From: an uncultured Clostridia bacterium | GTDB taxonomy: Bacteria > Bacillota_A > Clostridia > Oscillospirales > Oscillospiraceae | DNA: 5,465 nucleotides | Reading direction: 5' to 3' | Assembly: GCA_947166955.1 (NCBI GenBank) | Contig: CAMVGI010000105.1 | Span: 1 to 5,465 of the forward strand | In this document: positions 1 to 5,465 of the stretch, piece by piece | Layout: the number at the start of each line of letters is the position of its first letter | Position numbering within the stretch: the stretch's first letter is position 1 | The notes under the pieces: generated by a model | The model's input: the letters and a program-made list of their open reading frames with translations, nothing else | Databases searched by the model: none | Told to the model about the DNA's origin: nothing | Made by a program: the position numbers and the translations under genes

Positions 1-42
1 ATCCTGTACAAGGTCGTCGATCCGCGCATCAAGCTGGACTGA
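1..42 (+). CDS. oppB: C-terminal end of oligopeptide ABC transporter permease OppB (partial)
   Basis: Only the last 13 codons and a TGA stop are present; the gene begins outside the window. The visible tail contains VVDPRIKLD. A short Tyr-x-x-x-Asp-Pro-Arg-Ile ending is typical of OppB/DppB-type permeases, whose last transmembrane helix is followed by a brief cytoplasmic tail. The position just before oppC, 17 bases upstream with a shared ribosome-site region, fits the usual permease-permease gene order. The product would form half of the membrane channel with OppC. Identification rests on the tail motif and on context, because too little sequence is visible for a domain call. Confidence 0.75.
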   Translation: MLYKVVDPRIKLD

Positions 43-49
43 GGGGAGG
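43..49 (+). promoter_or_regulatory. Ribosome binding site for oppC (first candidate start)
   Basis: GGGGAGG directly follows the upstream stop codon and lies 10 bases before the ATG at 60. It supports that start. A second site, AAAAGGA at 78-84, lies 8 bases before an in-frame ATG at 93, so this site alone does not settle which start is used. Confidence 0.6.
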
Positions 50-59
50 CTGACGCATT

Positions 60-1163
60 ATGAAATACATAAAGAAAAAAAGGATCCTTACCATGCACGT
101 CGACGTGGAAAAGCTCCTTCCGCCCGAAGAAGTCACCGCGCAGGATCTGCTCCCCGCCGACGCGAAAGAAAAGGAATATATGGTGCAGATGCGCCCCTCC
201 ACCACCTTTTTCCGGGACGGCGTCAAGCGCCTTGTCAGGAACAAAATCGCTTTCATCAGCCTGATCGTGATCGTTGCGATCACCCTCTCCGCGATCTTTA
301 TCCCGATGTTCTGGCCCTACACCTACGAGCAGATGCTCGGCGTGCGCCCCGGCAAGCCCGTGGACGCTTCCTACAACAACCTCAAGCCCTTTGAATACGG
401 CAAGACCGAGCAGGCGGCCATCGAAGCGGGAGAAAAGGTCTTCCCCCACGTCTTCGGCACCGACTCCTCGGGGCGCGACTATTTTATCCGCGTGGTCTAC
501 GGCACGCGCATCTCCCTTGCGGTGGGCTTTTTCGCGAGCATCATCGTCTTAATCATCGGCATCACGATCGGTTCGATCGCCGGCTATATCGGCGGCAGGG
601 TGGACCTGATCATCATGCGTATCGTCGATATCATTTATTCCCTTCCGGATATGCTGATGGTCATTCTCCTCGCGTCCGTGCTGGGCACGACGATGAAAGC
701 CGCGCTCGCGGGCACGAGCCTTGAAAAGATCGGCTCGAACATCATCAGCCTGTTCATCGTGTTCGCCCTGCTTTACTGGGTGTCGATGGCGCGTCTGATC
801 CGCGGTCAGATCCTCTCGCTGCGCGAGCAGGAATACGTTCTCGCGGCGCAGGCGACCGGCGCGAAGGCCGGCTGGATCATCCGCAAGCACCTGATCCCCA
901 ACTGCATCAGCGTGGTCATCATCTCCACGGCGCTGCAGATCCCGAACGCGATCTTCACCGAGAGTTATCTCTCGTTCCTCGGCCTCGGCGTCAACGCGCC
1001 CATGCCCTCGCTGGGCTCTCTCGCGTCCGACGCGCTGAACGGCATCTATTCCTACGCCTACCGTCTGATCATCCCGGCGATCGTCATCTCGCTGATCGTC
1101 CTGTCGCTGAACCTGTTCGGCGACGGTCTGCGCGACGCGTTCGATCCCAAGCTCAACGCTTAA
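60..1163 (+). CDS. oppC: Oligopeptide ABC transporter permease OppC
   Basis: This is the second membrane subunit of the peptide importer, pairing with OppB to form the translocation channel. The 367 residues show about six predicted membrane segments: roughly 62-84, 152-176, 188-210, 227-247, 282-300 and 334-354. Family hallmarks are FGTDSSGRD (132-140) before the second segment, the EAA loop around AAQATGAKAGW to LIPN (262-281) that docks onto the ATPases, ESYLSFLGLG (301-310), and the closing FGDGLRDAFDP. It is longer than E. coli OppC (about 300 residues). The extra length lies in the N-terminal cytoplasmic part, the outer loop after segment 1 and the loop at about 210-226. The start at 60 follows GGGGAGG; an in-frame ATG at 93 with its own AAAAGGA would give 356 residues without the lysine-rich head. 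The stop is 16 bases before oppD, so co-transcription is likely. The family call is firm. The start is uncertain, and peptide rather than another substrate is inferred from the whole operon. Confidence 0.95.
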   Translation: MKYIKKKRILTMHVDVEKLLPPEEVTAQDLLPADAKEKEYMVQMRPSTTFFRDGVKRLVRNKIAFISLIVIVAITLSAIFIPMFWPYTYEQMLGVRPGKPVDASYNNLKPFEYGKTEQAAIEAGEKVFPHVFGTDSSGRDYFIRVVYGTRISLAVGFFASIIVLIIGITIGSIAGYIGGRVDLIIMRIVDIIYSLPDMLMVILLASVLGTTMKAALAGTSLEKIGSNIISLFIVFALLYWVSMARLIRGQILSLREQEYVLAAQATGAKAGWIIRKHLIPNCISVVIISTALQIPNAIFTESYLSFLGLGVNAPMPSLGSLASDALNGIYSYAYRLIIPAIVISLIVLSLNLFGDGLRDAFDPKLNA

Positions 1164-1164
1164 C

Positions 1165-1170
1165 GGAGGT
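1165..1170 (+). promoter_or_regulatory. Ribosome binding site for oppD
   Basis: GGAGGT begins two bases after the oppC stop and lies 9 bases before the oppD ATG at 1180. It is a near-perfect anti-16S match and fixes the oppD start. Confidence 0.85.
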
Positions 1171-1179
1171 GCGCCGAAT

Positions 1180-2193
1180 ATGAGTTTACTTGAAGTCAGA
1201 AATCTGCACACCTCGTTTTTCACCGACGCGGGCGAGGTCCGCGCGGTCAACGGCGTTTCCTTCACCCTCGAGCGCGGCAAGGTGCTGGGCATCGTGGGCG
1301 AATCCGGCTCCGGCAAATCCGTAACGGCGTACAGCATCATGCAGATCCTCGCCGAGACGGGCAAGATCGTCGGCGGCTCCATCAGGCTCGACGGGCAGGA
1401 GCTCGTCGGCGCGGGCGAAAAAGTGATGCGCACCGTGCGCGGCAACAAGATCTCCATCATCTTCCAGGACCCCATGACCAGCCTGAACCCGACCTACACG
1501 GTCGGCCACCAGCTCATCGAGGCGATCCGTCTGCACACCGACCGCGACCAGAAACAGGCGTGGGACCGCGCGGTCGAAATGCTGCGTCTGGTCAACGTCA
1601 ACGAGCCGGAGCGCAGGATGAAGCAGTATCCCCACGAGTTTTCCGGCGGCATGCGGCAGCGCGTGATGATCGCGATGGCGCTTGCCTGCGAGCCCGATAT
1701 CCTGATCGCCGACGAACCGACCACCGCGCTGGACGTGACGATCCAGGCGCAGATCCTCGAGCTGATGCAGTCTCTGCAGAAGGAGCTGGGCATGGCGATC
1801 ATCATGATCACCCACGACCTGGGTGTCGTCGCGCAGCTCTGCGACGAGATCATCGTCATGTACGCCGGCGGCATCTGCGAGCAGGGCACCGCGGACGAGA
1901 TCTTCTACAACCCGCGGCACGAATACACCAAAGGCCTGATGCGCTCGATCCCGAGCCTCGACAACGACGGCGAAAAGCTGCAGCCGATCACGGGCACCCC
2001 GATCGACCTGCTGAATATGCCGAAGGGCTGTCCCTTCGCGCCCCGCTGCGACGGCGCGATGAAGATCTGCATCCGCGAGAAATGCCCGAACCTGCGCATC
2101 AACGCCGAACACGCGGCGGCGTGCTGGATGAACGTCCGGGACGGCTGCAAAGAGCCGTTCGACCCGGATAAGGAATACGTCGAGGAGGGCTGA
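1180..2193 (+). CDS. oppD: Oligopeptide ABC transporter ATP-binding protein OppD
   Basis: This is a cytoplasmic ATPase that drives peptide import as a heterodimer with OppF. Its 337 residues match the usual family length. Visible motifs in order: Walker A GESGSGKS (40-47), Q-loop [10 protein letters not shown] (95-104), signature FSGGMRQR (154-161), Walker B ILIADEP with catalytic Glu179, D-loop TALD (182-185) and H-loop His212 in THDLG. The C-terminal oligopeptide-transporter extension begins near HEYT (247-250) and carries Cys284, Cys290, Cys297 and Cys315, spaced C-x5-C-x6-C-x17-C. This is the arrangement expected of the Fe-S-binding tail known in some Opp/Dpp ATPases. FSGGM in place of LSGGQ is normal for OppD. 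The gene follows oppC by 16 bases and ends 2 bases before oppF, so the pair is probably translationally coupled. Dipeptide-type DppD is the main alternative; the neighbouring binding protein favours oligopeptides. Confidence 0.96.
   Translation: MSLLEVRNLHTSFFTDAGEVRAVNGVSFTLERGKVLGIVGESGSGKSVTAYSIMQILAETGKIVGGSIRLDGQELVGAGEKVMRTVRGNKISIIFQDPMTSLNPTYTVGHQLIEAIRLHTDRDQKQAWDRAVEMLRLVNVNEPERRMKQYPHEFSGGMRQRVMIAMALACEPDILIADEPTTALDVTIQAQILELMQSLQKELGMAIIMITHDLGVVAQLCDEIIVMYAGGICEQGTADEIFYNPRHEYTKGLMRSIPSLDNDGEKLQPITGTPIDLLNMPKGCPFAPRCDGAMKICIREKCPNLRINAEHAAACWMNVRDGCKEPFDPDKEYVEEG
2182..2189 (+). promoter_or_regulatory. Ribosome binding site for oppF, inside the end of oppD
   Basis: GAGGAGGG lies within the last codons of oppD (encoding part of EEG), 6 bases before the oppF ATG at 2196. 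Its location inside the upstream reading frame suggests that oppF translation is coupled to oppD, which would help keep the two ATPase subunits at equal levels. Confidence 0.85.
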
Positions 2194-2195
2194 TC

Positions 2196-3179
2196 ATGGC
2201 AGAACAGGAAAAAACGCCGCTTGTGGACATCCGGCACCTGAAAAAATATTTCAACATCAGCACCGGGATGTTCCAGTCCAGGCCCCTCAAGGCGGTCGAC
2301 GCCGTTTCGTTCACCATCGAAAAGGGCGAAACGCTCGGCCTGGTCGGCGAATCCGGCTGCGGCAAGACCACGGTCGGCAGGACCGTCCTCCAGCTTTACA
2401 AGCCCACCGCCGGCGAGATCATCTACGACGGGAAGCCCGTCAAAACGGCGCGGGACCTGAAGGAATTCCGCACGAAGGCGACCATGGTGTTTCAGGACCC
2501 CTATTCCTCGCTGAACCCCCGCATGACGGTCTCCGACATCATCGGCGAGCCGCTGGACATTCACAAAATGTACCGGAACAAGGCCGAGCGGGAGGAGCGA
2601 ATCCTCGAGCTGATGGAGCGCGTCGGTCTGAACAGTGAGCACGCCTCCCGCTATGCCCATGAGTTCTCCGGCGGTCAGCGCCAGCGTATCGGCATCGCGC
2701 GTTCACTGGCGGTCAATCCTGACTTTATCGTCTGTGACGAACCGGTTTCCGCGCTGGACGTTTCCATCCAGGCGCAGGTCATCAATATGTTTGCCGAGCT
2801 GCAGGAAAAGCTTGGTCTGACCTACCTGTTCATCGCCCATGACATTCTGGTGGTTCGCCATATCAGCGACCGCATTGCCGTCATGTATCTGGGCAAGATG
2901 GTCGAGCTGGCGGACGCCGCCGTGATCTATGACCAGCCCCTGCACCCCTACACCCGCTCTCTGATGTCCGCCGTGCCGCAGCCCGACCCCAAGATTGCAA
3001 GAGCAAACCGCCGCATTGTGCTTTCCGGCGACATTCCCAGCCCGCTCAACGCCCCCTCCGGCTGTCCCTTCCGCACGCGCTGCCCGCATGCCGCGCCGTG
3101 CTGCGCAGAGTCCATGCCGGAATTCAAAGAGGTTGCGTCTGGGCACTTCGTTGCCTGCCACCGGGTCAACGAGCTGTAG
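2196..3179 (+). CDS. oppF: Oligopeptide ABC transporter ATP-binding protein OppF
   Basis: This is the second ATPase of the importer and the partner of OppD. Its 327 residues are close to the usual OppF length. Motifs: Walker A GESGCGKT (51-58), Q-loop [10 protein letters not shown] (99-108), signature FSGGQRQR (157-164), Walker B FIVCDEP with catalytic Glu182, D-loop SALD (185-188) and H-loop His215 in AHD. The C-terminal extension starts around [13 protein letters not shown] (249-261), the hallmark of this family, and holds Cys290, Cys296, Cys303 and Cys321. These have the same C-x5-C-x6-C-x17-C spacing as in OppD; Cys302 is an extra neighbour. The sequence [12 protein letters not shown] is typical of OppF and DppF rather than OppD, which settles the naming of the two ATPases. 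Alanine codon choice is more mixed (GCC about as common as GCG) than in oppD. The start is fixed by the ribosome site 6 bases upstream. Confidence 0.96.
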   Translation: MAEQEKTPLVDIRHLKKYFNISTGMFQSRPLKAVDAVSFTIEKGETLGLVGESGCGKTTVGRTVLQLYKPTAGEIIYDGKPVKTARDLKEFRTKATMVFQDPYSSLNPRMTVSDIIGEPLDIHKMYRNKAEREERILELMERVGLNSEHASRYAHEFSGGQRQRIGIARSLAVNPDFIVCDEPVSALDVSIQAQVINMFAELQEKLGLTYLFIAHDILVVRHISDRIAVMYLGKMVELADAAVIYDQPLHPYTRSLMSAVPQPDPKIARANRRIVLSGDIPSPLNAPSGCPFRTRCPHAAPCCAESMPEFKEVASGHFVACHRVNEL

Positions 3180-3192
3180 CTTCGTTCAGAAT

Positions 3193-3213
3193 ATGCGACA
3201 ACTCGCATTTTTT
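3193..3213 (+). terminator. Small hairpin plus T run between oppF and oppA (possible partial terminator or 3'-end protector)
   Basis: ATGCGA (3193-3198), loop CAAC, and TCGCAT (3203-3208) form a perfect 6-bp stem that runs straight into six T residues (3208-3213). This is the form of a Rho-independent terminator, but the stem is short and half A/T, so read-through is likely. It lies 14 bases after the oppF stop and 27 bases before the oppA start. It may lower or separate expression, or mark an RNA end between the transporter subunits and the binding protein. I see no convincing promoter downstream of it, so oppA probably still depends on read-through or on RNA processing. Confidence 0.5.
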
Positions 3214-3224
3214 GAAAAATAAAA

Positions 3225-3232
3225 GGAAAGGA
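3225..3232 (+). promoter_or_regulatory. Ribosome binding site for oppA in an A-rich leader
   Basis: Two overlapping purine-rich cores, GGAAAGGA, lie 8 bases before the oppA ATG at 3241. The surrounding 3214-3240 stretch is almost all A and G with no evident structure, which favours efficient ribosome loading, as expected for an abundant binding protein. Confidence 0.8.
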
Positions 3233-3240
3233 AGAACAAC

Positions 3241-5013
3241 ATGAAAAAAATCATCGCATTACTCCTCGCGCTGACCATGATGCTTGCCCTCGTCGCTTGC
3301 AGCGAAAGCACCGGCTCCACCGGTTCCACCGGCACTTCCAGCATCGCGGTCTGCCTCTCCTCCGAGCCTGACACCCTGGATCCGGCTCTGAACTCCGCCG
3401 TTGACGGCGCAACTCTGATCAGCCACCTCTTCGCCGGCCTCGCCAAGTGGACGCAGGACGACAGCGGCAAGCTGGTCATCGCCCCCGACTGCGCCAAGGA
3501 GCTGGTCGAAGGCGTCGCCAACGCTAACGGCACCGTGACCTACACCTACACCCTGCGCGACGGTCTGAAGTGGTCCGACGGTAAGGACGTGACTGCCAAG
3601 GATTTCGCCTTTGCATGGCAGCGCGCCGCTTCCGAGGCCCTCGGCGCCGACTACGGCTACATGTTCGAGGTTGTGGACGGCTACGGCACCGACGCTCTGA
3701 ACGTCAAGGCTGTGGACGACAAGACGCTTGAGGTCACCCTGTCCAACGCGGTGTCCTACTGGAACGAGCTGCTTGCCTTCCCCACCTACTTTCCCGTCCG
3801 TGAGGACATCGTCTCCAACGAAAAGTGGGCGACCGATCCCTCCACCTACGTCTCCAACGGCGCTTACACCATGAAGTCCTGGGAGCACAACAGCGTCATT
3901 ACGCTGGAGAAGAACCCCAGCTACGCGGACGCCGACAAGATCAAGATGGAAAAGATCGAGTTCTATCTGTCCGACGACTCCAACAACATGGTCGCCAACT
4001 TCAAGAACGGCTCCTGGAAGCTGATCGACGACGTTCCCACCAACGAGATTCCCGCAATGAAGGAAGCCTATCCCGATGAGTTCAAGGTTGTCGGTCAGAT
4101 CGGCACCTACTACGTCTGCTGGAACATCAACAAGGACATCCTGCCCGAGGGCACGACCCTGACCGGCGACGAGGCAGAGGCCGCCCGTGCCGAGATTCGC
4201 AACGCCATCAGCATGTTGTTCGACCGCAACTACATCGTGGAGAAGATCGGTCAGGCCGGACAGGTTCCCGCCTCCTCCTTCGTTGCGATGGGCATGACCA
4301 ACCCCGACGGCACTGAGTTCTACAAGACCGCCGGCCACAACGACGGCTTTGACGGCTACTACAACGTCAGCAAGGACGCCATCGAGAGCAACTTCAACGC
4401 CGCTGTGGAAATCCTGAAGAAATACTACGACTACGACGGCACCAAGTTCACCAACTTCCCCACCCTGACCTACCTGTACAACACCTCTGAGGGCCACAAG
4501 GCCATCGGCGAGTACCTGCAGGCGCAGCTTGCCAGCGTGGGCATCACGATGAACATGGAGAATCAGGAGTGGAACACCTTCCTGAACACCCGTAAGAGCG
4601 GCGATTACTCCATCGCTCGAAACGGCTGGCTGGCCGACTACAACGATCCCATCTGCTTCCTCGACATGTGGACGACCGTTTCCGGCAACAACGACGTGCA
4701 GTTCGGCAAGGACGCACATGCGAACGCCAAGCTCTACAGCATGGATCTGACCGACCTCGGCTACGACATCAAGGTGGAAAACGGCACCTGGGGCGAGACC
4801 TACGACGTGCTGATCAAGACCATCAAGAGCTGCACCGACAACAACGTGCGCTATGAGCTGATGCACCGCGCTGAGGATCTGCTGATGTCCACCGGCTGTA
4901 TCTGCCCGCTGTACTTCTACACTGACATCTTCATGCTCAGCAAGACCGTGAAGGGCTTCTTCTCCAACCCGCTCGGCTTCAAGTACTTCATGTACTGCAC
5001 CGTCGAGGAGTAA
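3241..5013 (+). CDS. oppA: Oligopeptide-binding lipoprotein OppA (extracellular solute-binding protein family 5)
   Basis: This is the extracytoplasmic receptor that captures peptides and hands them to the OppBCDF channel. The 590-residue product starts with a lipoprotein signal peptide: KK, a Leu/Met/Ala core, and lipobox LVAC with the lipidated Cys20. A Ser-Thr-Gly linker (about 21-34) then tethers the domain. Family 5 hallmarks are EPDTLDPAL (42-50), HLFAGL (62-67), LRDGLKWSDGKDVTAKDF (105-122), SNGAYTM (205-211), LEKNPSYADADK (222-233) and GWLADYNDP (462-470). Asp466 in that last motif aligns in context with the Asp that, in E. coli OppA, binds the peptide amino group, favouring peptides as ligand. 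The protein is longer than E. coli OppA (543 residues). The mature part has eight cysteines, including a CIC at 553-555, unusual for an exported protein but common in strict anaerobes. Codons favour GCC, AAC, AAG and CCC, suggesting high expression. The exact peptide preference cannot be read from the sequence. Confidence 0.95.
   Translation: MKKIIALLLALTMMLALVACSESTGSTGSTGTSSIAVCLSSEPDTLDPALNSAVDGATLISHLFAGLAKWTQDDSGKLVIAPDCAKELVEGVANANGTVTYTYTLRDGLKWSDGKDVTAKDFAFAWQRAASEALGADYGYMFEVVDGYGTDALNVKAVDDKTLEVTLSNAVSYWNELLAFPTYFPVREDIVSNEKWATDPSTYVSNGAYTMKSWEHNSVITLEKNPSYADADKIKMEKIEFYLSDDSNNMVANFKNGSWKLIDDVPTNEIPAMKEAYPDEFKVVGQIGTYYVCWNINKDILPEGTTLTGDEAEAARAEIRNAISMLFDRNYIVEKIGQAGQVPASSFVAMGMTNPDGTEFYKTAGHNDGFDGYYNVSKDAIESNFNAAVEILKKYYDYDGTKFTNFPTLTYLYNTSEGHKAIGEYLQAQLASVGITMNMENQEWNTFLNTRKSGDYSIARNGWLADYNDPICFLDMWTTVSGNNDVQFGKDAHANAKLYSMDLTDLGYDIKVENGTWGETYDVLIKTIKSCTDNNVRYELMHRAEDLLMSTGCICPLYFYTDIFMLSKTVKGFFSNPLGFKYFMYCTVEE
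3307..3333 (+). repeat. Three imperfect 9-base tandem units encoding the Ser-Thr-Gly linker of OppA
   Basis: The units AGCACCGGC, TCCACCGGT and TCCACCGGC each encode Ser-Thr-Gly. They lie just after the lipidated cysteine and form a flexible spacer between the membrane anchor and the binding domain. A change in copy number would stay in frame and only alter linker length. Confidence 0.85.
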
Positions 5014-5023
5014 GCTCCCGGCC

Positions 5024-5039
5024 TCCTGCCTGCGCAGGA
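5024..5039 (+). other. Short hairpin just after oppA
   Basis: TCCTGC and GCAGGA form a perfect 6-bp stem around a CTGC loop, starting 11 bases after the oppA stop. No T run follows, so it is not a terminator by itself. It could help protect the oppA mRNA end together with the larger hairpin downstream, or be chance in GC-rich DNA. Confidence 0.35.
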
Positions 5040-5058
5040 ACCCCTGAAATGAACGGAA

Positions 5059-5096
5059 CCGGCGTGACCAACTCGGTCACGCCGGCTTTGATTGTT
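5059..5096 (+). terminator. Strong hairpin terminator closing the opp operon
   Basis: CCGGCGTGACC (5059-5069) pairs perfectly with GGTCACGCCGG (5075-5085) around a 5-base AACTC loop, giving an 11-bp GC-rich stem. It is followed by a T-rich but broken tail, CTTTGATTGTT. It lies 45 bases after the oppA stop, as expected for the end of the operon. Because the next gene converges from the other strand, the same hairpin may also stop that transcript, but the T run on that side is poor (TTCCGTTCATTTC). Confidence 0.85.
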
Positions 5097-5116
5097 GCAC
5101 GATGGGGAACCCGTCT

Positions 5117-5465
5117 TCAGCGCAGTCCTTCCAAAAAAATCTTGAAGCCGATTGCGATCAGGATCATGCCGCCGAGGATTGCGGCGTAGCGCGAGAGCTT
5201 CGTCCCGACCTTCTTGCCGATCAGCAGCCCAATGAGGCAGATCACCAACGTCACGCCGCCGATCGTCAGCGAGGCCCAGTTCGCCGTCCAAAAGCCGTAC
5301 TGCTCAATCGTGAAGCCCACGGAGAGCGCGTCAATCGAGGTAGCGACACCCTGCGCCAGCAGCAGTCTGGTGGACAGACGCTGCCGGGCCGCAGGCGCGT
5401 CCTCCTGCTTCTGCTCGCGCAGGCCCTCCAGAAGCATCTTTCCGCCGATCCATCCCAGAAGGAGG
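5117..5465 (-). CDS. mntP: Manganese efflux pump, MntP family (partial, C-terminal part)
   Basis: The frame stays open past the window edge, so only the last 115 complete codons and the TGA stop are seen; about 70 residues of the usual 185-190 are missing. The visible part reads LLLGWIGGKMLLEGL (end of the third membrane helix). A charged loop rich in Gln, Glu and Arg follows, then helix 4 with ATSIDALSVG (visible residues 41-50), helix 5 at about 63-84 and helix 6 at about 93-113. The GGKM..EG and ATSIDA-x-x-VG motifs are the family signature. Acidic residues in these helices are thought to carry the metal path, here Asp45 of the visible part. Proteins of this family export Mn2+ from the cytoplasm. 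The ATG at 5437 is an internal Met, not the start. The promoter and any manganese riboswitch would lie outside the window. The gene converges on oppA with a hairpin between, and no functional link to peptide uptake is evident. Confidence 0.9.
   Translation of the reverse strand, partial: LLLGWIGGKMLLEGLREQKQEDAPAARQRLSTRLLLAQGVATSIDALSVGFTIEQYGFWTANWASLTIGGVTLVICLIGLLIGKKVGTKLSRYAAILGGMILIAIGFKIFLEGLR

Noticed and set aside
1639..1662. OppD signature FSGGM instead of LSGGQ as a sign of a degenerate ATPase site
   Set aside because: FSGGMRQR is the normal OppD form, and Walker A, catalytic Glu and H-loop His are all intact.
549..2112. Two 308-codon open frames on the - strand opposite oppC and oppD (549-1475 and 1186-2112)
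   Set aside because: Both lie opposite well-supported genes, overlap each other, and translate into Arg/Asp/His-rich sequence without domains, as is typical of antisense shadows in GC-rich genomes.
3207..3220. Palindrome ATTTTTTGAAAAAT before oppA as an operator or separate hairpin
   Set aside because: The loop would be too short for an RNA hairpin, and the symmetry arises from the T run of the upstream hairpin meeting the A-rich ribosome-site leader. It has no recognised operator match.
3130..3240. A dedicated oppA promoter
   Set aside because: I searched for -35/-10 pairs: TTGCCT near 3150 and TTGAAA at 3212-3217 have no acceptable -10 at about 17 bases. No supported promoter could be reported.
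3259..4866. A 535-codon open frame on the - strand opposite oppA
   Set aside because: It is the mirror of oppA codon choice in GC-rich DNA. Its translation is a Val/Gly/His-rich string with no recognisable domain and no credible ribosome site, while the + strand gene has a full set of family motifs.
5117..5437. A complete short 106-residue gene starting at the ATG at 5437 on the - strand
   Set aside because: The reading frame continues upstream to the window edge with LLLGWIGGK, which matches the conserved end of MntP helix 3, so this Met is internal and the gene is simply cut by the window.

Overview
The window shows the 3' part of an oligopeptide ABC-importer operon on the + strand, in the order (oppB end)-oppC-oppD-oppF-oppA. 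It is followed by a convergent, incomplete gene on the - strand for a MntP-family manganese efflux pump. The DNA is GC-rich (roughly 60% by eye). Ribosome binding sites are strong and AGGAGG-like. The OppA N-terminus (short KK start, Leu/Met-rich core, LVAC lipobox, Ser/Thr/Gly linker) and the abundant cysteines resemble proteins of GC-rich anaerobic Clostridia such as Oscillospiraceae-type gut bacteria. That placement is inference; no rRNA or other marker gene is present.

Layout: bases 1-42 are the last 13 codons plus stop of the first permease (OppB-like). oppC (60-1163) is the second permease, oppD (1180-2193) and oppF (2196-3179) are the two ATPases, and oppA (3241-5013) is the extracellular lipoprotein that captures peptides. 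The four junctions are 17, 16, 2 and 61 bases. The first three have only a ribosome binding site and imply one transcript with coupled translation. The last holds a small hairpin with a T run, followed by an A-rich ribosome binding site. A strong 11-bp hairpin (5059-5085) closes the operon and lies between it and the convergent mntP-like gene (5117-5465, - strand, 5' end outside the window).

How they work together: OppA, anchored to the outer face of the membrane, would bind peptides and deliver them to the OppB/OppC channel. OppD and OppF would hydrolyse ATP to drive import, giving the cell amino acids. The mntP-like gene converges on the operon and shows no functional link to it.

I found no evidence of a new type of system: the genes are recognisable members of known families. 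The points most worth a second look are the hairpin between oppF and oppA, the identical four-cysteine spacing at the C-termini of both ATPases, two ribosome-site/start pairs for oppC, and a change in synonymous codon choice along the operon.
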